Source: Rhizobium leguminosarum
GTDB lineage: Bacteria; Pseudomonadota; Alphaproteobacteria; Rhizobiales; Rhizobiaceae
Direction of reading: 5' to 3'
Assembly (NCBI RefSeq): GCF_001652265.1
Contig: NZ_LWBS01000009.1
Coordinates: forward strand, 1 to 12,240
DNA length: 12,240 nucleotides
In this document: piece by piece, positions 7,139 to 12,240 of the stretch
Numbering within the stretch: the first letter of the stretch is position 1
How the letters are laid out: each line of letters starts with the position of its first letter
Made by a program: the position numbers and the translations under genes
Notes under the pieces: generated by a model
Databases searched by the model: none
Told to the model about the DNA's origin: nothing
Seen by the model: only the letters and a program-made list of their open reading frames with translations

Positions 7139-7156
7139 AGTTCATTTAAATGAACT
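7120..7156. promoter_or_regulatory. predicted BlcR operator in the blcR-blcA divergent region
   Basis: A perfect 18-bp palindrome AGTTCATTTAAATGAACT occupies 7139-7156, ending about 19 bp before the blcA ATG. A second, one-armed site begins with AGTTCA at 7120-7125, exactly 19 bp upstream. The half-site arrangement matches the one at the transporter promoter. Nineteen base pairs is close to two helical turns, which would put two dimers on the same face of the DNA. This fits the published picture of BlcR binding its promoter as a tetramer on two inverted repeats. Confidence 0.7.
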
Positions 7157-7174
7157 GTATGCTTGGAGGAGATT

Positions 7175-8626
7175 ATGGTCAATCTAAAAAAAATGGAACT
7201 CCTGCGCGATCGATGCCTGATAGATGGCAAATGGGTTGCCGGCTCTCAGAACAGCATCGCCGTCAAGAACCCAGCGACGGGGGAGATTGTCGGCACCGTT
7301 CCTTCACTGGAGGCGGCAGATGTTGAGCAGGCAGTCGTAGCGGCCGAAGTTGCATTCCGTTCGTGGAGCGCGCTTGCAGCGAAGGAAAGAGCGGCCATCC
7401 TGCTCCGCTGGTTCTATCTGATAATAGAAAACGCGGACGATCTGGCCGCGCTGATGACGGCTGAACAGGGCAAGCCGCTGTCCGAAGCCAGGGGGGAAAT
7501 GCTTTACGCCGCCTCCTTTATCGAATGGTTTGCCGAGGAGGCAAAGAGGGTCTATGGGGACATCATACCCGCACCAACCACCGACAAGCGCATCCTGGTT
7601 TTCAAGCAGCCCATCGGTGTCTGTGCCGCAATCACGCCGTGGAACTTCCCGGCAGCAATGATCACACGCAAGGCGGCGCCTGCGCTGGCTGCCGGTTGCA
7701 CCATGGTGGTTAAGCCGGCTGAGCAGACACCCCTCACGGCGCTGGCTCTCGGCGTGCTAGCCGAACAGGCGGGTATTCCCGCCGGCGTTTTCCAGATTGT
7801 GACAGGAAAATCACGCGAGATCGGCAAGGTGCTGACGGAAAGCGACATAGTCAAAAAACTGTCTTTCACCGGATCGACCGAGGTGGGGCGAATTCTCATG
7901 GCGCAGTCTGCGCCGACGATAAAGAAACTGTCCATGGAGCTCGGCGGCAACGCACCCTTCATCGTTTTCGACGACGCCGACCTCGATGCCGCCGTCGACG
8001 GTGCCATCGCTTCGAAATACCGAAATGCTGGTCAGACCTGTGTCTGCACAAACCGTATCTACGTGCAGTCGGGTGTTTACGATGTCTTCGCTGAAAAGTT
8101 TGCGGCGAAGGTTTCAGCACTGAAAGTCGGTGAAGGCACGCAGGTGGATGTAACAATTGGACCGCTGATTGATGCTGAGGCCATCGCCAAGATCGAGGAC
8201 CACATTAGCGATGCGATCGCAAAGGGCGCGAAAGTGGTCGTAGGTGGCAAGCGACACAGCCTCGGCGGGACATTCTTCGAACCGACTGTCCTAACAGGAG
8301 CGACACAGGCGATGAAGATCGCCCGAGAGGAAACCTTCGGGCCAGTCGCGCCTCTCTTCCGCTTTGAGACAGAGGAAGAGGCGCTCGCTATGGCCAACGA
8401 CACGGAATTCGGATTGGCTGCCTATTTTTATACTGAGAACATCCGCCGGACATGGCGAGTGGCCGAAGCGCTGGAATACGGCATGGTGGGTCACAATACC
8501 GGTCAGATCTCGAACGAGGTGGCGCCATTTGGCGGCGTCAAGCAGTCCGGCCTCGGACGGGAAGGCTCCCGTTACGGAATCGATGAATATCTGGAAATCA
8601 AATATCTGTGCTCGGCCATCGCTTAA
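7175..8626 (+). CDS. blcA: succinate-semialdehyde dehydrogenase, BlcA/AttK (GabD-like)
   Basis: Cytoplasmic NAD(P)-dependent aldehyde dehydrogenase that would oxidise succinate semialdehyde to succinate, the last step from GBL/GHB to the TCA cycle; 483 residues, normal for the family. Motifs: TPWNFPAAMITRK (154-166), Rossmann FTGSTEVGR (231-239), MELGGNAPF with general base E255, NAGQTCVC with catalytic C289, EETFGP (385-390), and SNEVAPFGGVKQSGLGREGS near the C-terminus. The run ELGGNAPFIVFDDADLD and the two cysteines around the active site (C289, C291) are shared with GabD. The ATG at 7175 has GGAGG 5 nt upstream; a TTG at 7163 is inside the ribosome binding region and is rejected. First gene of the operon; blcB follows after 25 bp. 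Confidence 0.93.
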   Translation: MVNLKKMELLRDRCLIDGKWVAGSQNSIAVKNPATGEIVGTVPSLEAADVEQAVVAAEVAFRSWSALAAKERAAILLRWFYLIIENADDLAALMTAEQGKPLSEARGEMLYAASFIEWFAEEAKRVYGDIIPAPTTDKRILVFKQPIGVCAAITPWNFPAAMITRKAAPALAAGCTMVVKPAEQTPLTALALGVLAEQAGIPAGVFQIVTGKSREIGKVLTESDIVKKLSFTGSTEVGRILMAQSAPTIKKLSMELGGNAPFIVFDDADLDAAVDGAIASKYRNAGQTCVCTNRIYVQSGVYDVFAEKFAAKVSALKVGEGTQVDVTIGPLIDAEAIAKIEDHISDAIAKGAKVVVGGKRHSLGGTFFEPTVLTGATQAMKIAREETFGPVAPLFRFETEEEALAMANDTEFGLAAYFYTENIRRTWRVAEALEYGMVGHNTGQISNEVAPFGGVKQSGLGREGSRYGIDEYLEIKYLCSAIA

Positions 8627-8651
8627 ACGGCTGACAATGAGGGAGGAGTTA

Positions 8652-9812
8652 ATGACGATCAATCCATTCGAATTTCGAACTGTCCCATCCATGGAGATGG
8701 CTTGGGGCGGAGCTAAGCGAATAGGTGAAATCATCGCCGCGCGTTTCGCTGCGCGCAAGGTGCTTTTGGTCACCGACGCGGGCCTTGTGAAGGCTGGGAT
8801 GATTGTGCCCATTGCTGCCAGTCTGGAGGCGGCTGGCTTCAGTGTCGCGACTTTCGACAAGGTTGTGGCCGATCCACCGGAAAGCGTTTTGTATGGCTGT
8901 GTCGTGGAGGCGCGGCAAGTCGCAGCCGATATTGTCGTTGGTCTCGGTGGTGGCTCGTCATTAGACATAGCCAAGCTCGCGGCGGTGCTGCTATCATCAG
9001 AACAATCACTCGCCGATATGTATGGTGTCGGCAAAGTTCAGGGCGCGCGCGTCCCGCTCGTTCTCGTTCCGACGACAGCAGGCACAGGTTCCGAAGTCAC
9101 CAATATTTCCATCATCACAACCGGCGAGACGACCAAGATGGGGGTCGTGTCCCCGCAGCTATACGCGGATTTCGTGCTGTTGGATGCAGAACTTACCGTC
9201 GGTTTACCGCAGGTTCACACCGCCGCAACCGGTATCGATGCGATGGTGCACGCCATCGAAGCCTATACCAGCAAGCACAAGAAAAATCCGCTTTCGGATG
9301 CGTTGGCACGCGAAGCCCTGCGGCTGCTCGGCCGCAATCTTATCGCTGCCTGCAAGGAGCCTTCCAATCGGGACGCTCGTGAAGGCATGCTTCTCGGTGC
9401 AACTCTTGCGGGCCAGGCCTTCTCGAACTCCCCGGTGGCTGCCGTCCACGCACTGGCCTATCCGCTGGGTGGACATTATCACATTCCGCATGGTCTTTCG
9501 AACGCTCTGATGCTCGGCCCAGTCCTTCGCTACAATGCACAGGAGGCTGCCCCGCTTTACGCCGAGCTTGCCGATGTGCTTGGGGTCAAGGGAAGCGGCG
9601 ACATCACCGCCCGTTCTGAGGACTTTGTTGCCCATATGCAGGTGCTGATGGATGAAAGCGACGCGCCGCGCCGGCTTCGCGATGTCGGTGTAACCGACAA
9701 CAGTCTCGCCATGCTTGCCGCCGACGCGATGAAGCAAACCCGCCTGCTCGTCAACAATCCGGTCGAAGTCCGGGAAGAAGACGCGCTTGCGCTTTATCGG
9801 GAAGCCTTCTGA
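8652..9812 (+). CDS. blcB: iron-containing alcohol dehydrogenase, BlcB/AttL (GHB dehydrogenase)
   Basis: Cytoplasmic group III (iron-dependent) alcohol dehydrogenase; 386 residues. In this operon it would oxidise gamma-hydroxybutyrate to succinate semialdehyde with NAD. The nucleotide-binding motif GLGGGSSLDIAK spans 97-108 and PTTAGTGSE spans 140-148. The expected metal ligands are D196 and H200 in GIDAMVHAIEAY, H266 in AVHALAYPLGG, and H280 in IPHG. The position of the second His in the usual VHxxAHPLG motif is Tyr here (Y270), a change I recall from other proteobacterial members. The ATG at 8652 is 5 nt after GGAGG; an in-frame ATG at 8637 precedes the ribosome binding site and is less likely. 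blcC follows after 48 bp. Confidence 0.93.
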   Translation: MTINPFEFRTVPSMEMAWGGAKRIGEIIAARFAARKVLLVTDAGLVKAGMIVPIAASLEAAGFSVATFDKVVADPPESVLYGCVVEARQVAADIVVGLGGGSSLDIAKLAAVLLSSEQSLADMYGVGKVQGARVPLVLVPTTAGTGSEVTNISIITTGETTKMGVVSPQLYADFVLLDAELTVGLPQVHTAATGIDAMVHAIEAYTSKHKKNPLSDALAREALRLLGRNLIAACKEPSNRDAREGMLLGATLAGQAFSNSPVAAVHALAYPLGGHYHIPHGLSNALMLGPVLRYNAQEAAPLYAELADVLGVKGSGDITARSEDFVAHMQVLMDESDAPRRLRDVGVTDNSLAMLAADAMKQTRLLVNNPVEVREEDALALYREAF

Positions 9813-9860
9813 AGCTTTCCGCATAAATTCTCCGTTCATATCACCGCGGGAGGATCCAAC

Positions 9861-10652
9861 GTGACGGATATCAGACTTTACATGCTTCAGTCCGGCACCC
9901 TGAAATGCAAAGTGCACAACATCAAAATGAATCAGGGAAATGGCGCTGATTACGAAATCCCGGTTCCCTTTTACCTCATCACCCATCCCGACGGTCACAC
10001 GATCATCGACGGTGGAAACGCCATTGAAGTTGCAACGGACCCGCGCGGCCATTGGGGCGGTATTTGCGACGTGTACTGGCCGGTTCTTGACAAGAACAAA
10101 GGATGCGTCGATCAGGTCAAAGCTCTTGGCTTCGATCCGGCGGATGTTAAATATGTCGTGCAGTCCCACCTGCATCTCGACCATACCGGCGCGATTGGCC
10201 GTTTCCCGAATGCCACGCATATCGTGCAGCGGGCCGAGTATGAATATGCCTTCACACCCGACTGGTTTGCCCGTGGCGGCTATATCCGCAAGGATTTCGA
10301 TCGCCCGGGTCTGAAATGGCAGTTTCTGAACGGCACTCAAGACGATTTCTATGATGTTTATGGTGACGGCACGCTGACGACGATTTTCAGTCCTGGCCAT
10401 GCGATGGGCCATCAGTCATTTCTCGTCCGCCTTCCCAGGAGTGAGCCACTGCTTCTGACGATCGATGCGGCCTACACTCTCGACCATTGGGAAGAAAAGG
10501 CGCTGCCTGGCTTCCTCGCATCAACGGTGGATACCGTTCGCTCTGTCCAAAAGCTGCGCACAATCGCGGAAAGGACGGGGGCCAATGTCGTCACCGGTCA
10601 CGACCCGGATGCGTGGTCGAGCTTCAAGAAGGCACCAGAGTATTACTCTTAA
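9861..10652 (+). CDS. blcC: gamma-butyrolactone / N-acyl-homoserine lactonase, BlcC/AttM
   Basis: Metallo-beta-lactamase-fold hydrolase that opens gamma-butyrolactone to GHB and, in the AttM/AiiB group, also the lactone ring of acyl-homoserine-lactone quorum signals. It has 263 residues, the length I recall for Agrobacterium AttM, and the N-terminus MTDIRLYMLQSGTLKCKVHN looks nearly identical to AttM from memory. The dinuclear zinc ligands are all present: HLHLDH (103-108), H180 in SPGHAMGH, D202 in TIDAAYT, and H247 in VTGHDPDAW. No signal peptide, so it acts in the cytoplasm. Translation starts at GTG 9861, 7 nt after GGAGG. Third gene of the operon. The frame stays open for 53 codons after the TAA (see separate entry). 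Confidence 0.95.
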   Translation: MTDIRLYMLQSGTLKCKVHNIKMNQGNGADYEIPVPFYLITHPDGHTIIDGGNAIEVATDPRGHWGGICDVYWPVLDKNKGCVDQVKALGFDPADVKYVVQSHLHLDHTGAIGRFPNATHIVQRAEYEYAFTPDWFARGGYIRKDFDRPGLKWQFLNGTQDDFYDVYGDGTLTTIFSPGHAMGHQSFLVRLPRSEPLLLTIDAAYTLDHWEEKALPGFLASTVDTVRSVQKLRTIAERTGANVVTGHDPDAWSSFKKAPEYYS

Positions 10653-10814
10653 GAAACCGCCGAGCCACAGCCGCGTCATGATCCTACACAGGGCGAATAC
10701 GCCTCTTTGGAAGCTGAGAATATCAGCGCAATTACGAAGGCCCAGCGTGCTCGCGATTTCTTCTGCGCGGAAATGGGCTCTGTTTTGGACCCGGATCTAT
10801 TTGAGCTCCGGTGA
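10653..10814 (+). other. open frame directly after the blcC stop, possible gene remnant
   Basis: Between the blcC TAA (10650-10652) and a TGA at 10812-10814 the same frame is open for 53 codons, and its later part reads like protein (for example AITKAQRARDFFCAEMGSV, then LDPDLFELR). No ribosome binding site or convincing start precedes it. AttM-type lactonases end where blcC ends here, so this is not a missing lactonase tail. It may be the end of a decayed gene that once lay between blcC and the hydrolase, or a chance frame. I do not recognise a family. Confidence 0.25.
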
Positions 10815-10876
10815 CAAGCAAACGGAGGCTGAGACGACCACTTTGCTTCATTGGTAACCCAACGAGGGAGAAATAA

Positions 10877-12052
10877 ATGCGTCTGAAAATACTCATCACT
10901 ATTGCCATGATGGCCGGCCCTGCATTGGCGTACGAGCCATTGGTTGAGAAGCGGGAATTTACCCTGAAAAACTTCGTGACACGTGGAGGCAAGACGGTTC
11001 CCGAAATGCGGTTGGGATATGAAACCTATGGCACGCTGAACAAAGCCAGGGATAATGCCATCCTGATTCCGCATTTTTTCAGCGGAAGCAGTCACGCGGC
11101 GGGGAAATATAAGGAGGAGGATGTAAGCGCCGGCTATTGGGATGCAATCATCGGATCGGGCAAGCCCATCGATACGGACAAATACTTTGTCGTGTCGGTC
11201 GACACACCGGTCAATCTCGGTGCCAACGATCCGAACGTCATCACCACCGGCCCGGCGACGACCAATCCCAAAACAGGAAAGCCTTGGGGTATGGATTTCC
11301 CGATCATGACGATCGGCGATTTCGTTGATACGCAGAAAGGGCTGATGGAGCAACTGGGGATTGGGAAATGGCATGCTGTCATGGGCGCCTCCATGGGAGG
11401 GCTGCAAAGCTATGAATGGGCAGCACGCTATCCCGACAAGTTGGAGCGGGTGATTCCAGTCATTTCCTCTGGTTGGGCAGACGCGAATCTTATCGCGTGG
11501 CTGGACGTATGGGCGTCGCCGATCAAACTGGATCCAAACTGGAACGGTGGAGATTATTACACCGGCCAGGCGCCAAAAGCGGGGCTGGCTCAAGCCATGA
11601 AGACTTTAACACTGCAGGCAAATTCGGCAGAATGGACCGACGGCACATTTGGGCGTGACTGGGCCAGAGAAGGTGCGGATCCCGGGCAGAGTTGGGCGAA
11701 TGACTATGAGGTTGTCACGAAGCTGAACGAGGCGGGCGCAGCACGGGTAGCCCAGTTAGATGCGAACCATTTCCTTTATCTGGTGCGCGCCAATCAATTG
11801 TTCGTCGCTGGACATCCCAAAGACAGCCTGTACAAAGGGCTCCTGGATATCGAGGTGCCCGTGATGCTGATCTATACCGATGAAGACCTGATTTTTCCCG
11901 GAAATGCAGTGCGAGAGACAGGAACGATTATCAAATCCGACGGTACGCCAGTCGAATTCGTCGAACTGGAAGGCACGCGAGGGCACATGGATGGCGTGTT
12001 GAGCATTGCTCAGGCAGGAGAGCGAATTCGAGCATTTCTTGAGGTCAAGTAG
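10877..12052 (+). CDS. exported alpha/beta hydrolase, homoserine O-acetyltransferase (MetX)-like
   Basis: 391-residue alpha/beta-hydrolase-fold protein of the MetX group with a signal peptide (MRLK, hydrophobic core, cleavage at ALA-YE after residue 18), so it should work in the periplasm. The MetX-type block around VDTPVNLGANDP (108-119) and GPATTNPKTGKPWGMDFP (125-142) is present. The catalytic triad is Ser172 in GASMGG, Asp337 in TDEDLIFP and His370 in RGHMDG. True MetX is cytoplasmic and uses acetyl-CoA, so a periplasmic location argues for hydrolysis of an ester, lactone or amide. The ATG at 10877 has GAGGGAG 6 nt upstream. It lies 224 bp after blcC on the same strand; no operator copy was seen in the gap, so co-transcription with blcABC is possible but unproven. 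The substrate is unknown. Confidence 0.85.
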   Translation: MRLKILITIAMMAGPALAYEPLVEKREFTLKNFVTRGGKTVPEMRLGYETYGTLNKARDNAILIPHFFSGSSHAAGKYKEEDVSAGYWDAIIGSGKPIDTDKYFVVSVDTPVNLGANDPNVITTGPATTNPKTGKPWGMDFPIMTIGDFVDTQKGLMEQLGIGKWHAVMGASMGGLQSYEWAARYPDKLERVIPVISSGWADANLIAWLDVWASPIKLDPNWNGGDYYTGQAPKAGLAQAMKTLTLQANSAEWTDGTFGRDWAREGADPGQSWANDYEVVTKLNEAGAARVAQLDANHFLYLVRANQLFVAGHPKDSLYKGLLDIEVPVMLIYTDEDLIFPGNAVRETGTIIKSDGTPVEFVELEGTRGHMDGVLSIAQAGERIRAFLEVK

Positions 12053-12173
12053 GAGCGGGCGGGCCCTCCCTTTTCCTTAAGCCGAGCCAGCAGCTGCCGT
12101 CGTCGTGGCTGTAGTGTATCCATCCGAGGTGGGCCGCAGGACTTAATGGGGTTCGCGTGGTAACGTCGGGTTC
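12053..12173. other. short intergenic region, no clear feature
   Basis: A G/C-rich stretch followed by a T-run (12052-12075, just after the hydrolase stop) could form only a poor, mismatched hairpin, so no terminator is called. The rest shows no recognised site, and no strong ribosome binding site precedes the ATG at 12174. Confidence 0.3.
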
Positions 12174-12240
12174 ATGGAGATCGATGAGGACAAGATCGAC
12201 GATGCCGTTTTGGCGCTGTTATGGCTAACGCTGCATAACG
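12174..12240 (+). CDS. DUF6429-type small protein, N-terminus (cut by window edge)
   Basis: From the ATG at 12174 the frame reads MEIDEDKIDDAVLALLWLTL and then HN at the window edge. This start closely resembles the small, about 75-80-residue DUF6429 proteins that are common in proteobacteria, often in accessory regions; their function is unknown to me. Only 22 residues are visible, so the call depends on the recalled N-terminal pattern and the full length cannot be checked. The ribosome binding site is poor. Confidence 0.65.
   Translation, partial: MEIDEDKIDDAVLALLWLTLHN

Noticed and set aside
9204..10412. 402-codon minus-strand open frame spanning blcB and blcC
   Set aside because: It is antisense to two well-supported enzymes with complete catalytic motifs and shows no domain of its own.
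10676..11593. 305-codon minus-strand open frame over the MetX-like hydrolase
   Set aside because: It is a shadow of the hydrolase gene, which has a signal peptide, ribosome binding site and catalytic triad; the antisense product has no recognisable pattern.
12052..12075. GC-rich stretch followed by a T-run after the hydrolase, as a rho-independent terminator
   Set aside because: The best stem has several mismatches or a loop too short to form, so a terminator is not supported.
12047..12240. Long open frame on the minus strand at the right edge
   Set aside because: It runs antisense to the recognisable start of the DUF6429-type protein and ends inside the hydrolase stop region; no family pattern was recognised in it.
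1..12240. CRISPR array, tRNA, rRNA or riboswitch
   Set aside because: I saw no regularly spaced direct repeats, no tRNA-like cloverleaf segments, no rRNA sequence and no known riboswitch pattern while reading both strands.

Overview
The window looks like an accessory segment of an alphaproteobacterial genome, most likely Rhizobiales (Agrobacterium/Rhizobium relatives). The reason is its centre: an IclR-type regulator divergent from a GabD-like succinate-semialdehyde dehydrogenase, an iron-containing alcohol dehydrogenase and a metallo-beta-lactamase-fold lactonase. This is the gene order of the Agrobacterium blcR-blcABC (attJ-attKLM) locus for gamma-butyrolactone (GBL) / gamma-hydroxybutyrate (GHB) catabolism and N-acyl-homoserine-lactone cleavage. 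All identifications come from reading the sequence and from memory of the families; no search was run.

Layout. Positions 1-338: right end of an IS1380-family element (transposase C-terminus plus terminal inverted repeat). About 340-873: an IS30-family transposase that has lost its N-terminal part and abuts the IS1380 end. Positions 1006-5689, minus strand: a five-gene branched-chain-amino-acid-type (HAAT/Liv) ABC transporter operon, transcribed in the order binding protein, LivH-, LivM-, LivG-, LivF-like, with 4-8 nt overlaps between the last four genes. Positions 5690-6266: a mostly non-coding gap holding the transporter promoter and operator. Positions 6267-7097, minus: blcR-like regulator. 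Positions 7175-10652, plus: blcA, blcB, blcC. Positions 10877-12052, plus: a signal-peptide-bearing MetX-like alpha/beta hydrolase. Position 12174 onwards, plus: start of a DUF6429-type protein cut by the window edge.

How the genes may work together. BlcC would open GBL (or an acyl-homoserine lactone), BlcB would oxidise GHB to succinate semialdehyde, and BlcA would oxidise that to succinate for the TCA cycle. The main new observation is that the motif AGTTCA-n6-TGAACT occurs both in the blcR-blcA divergent promoter region (7139-7156) and in the promoter of the ABC transporter (5788-5805). In each case an additional AGTTCA half-site lies 19 bp away. This suggests the regulator controls a combined uptake-plus-catabolism regulon, with the transporter importing a short hydroxy acid, lactone or related compound rather than leucine. 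The exported hydrolase downstream of blcC could act first, in the periplasm, on an ester or lactone. The transporter substrate, the hydrolase substrate and the regulator-operator pairing are inferences.
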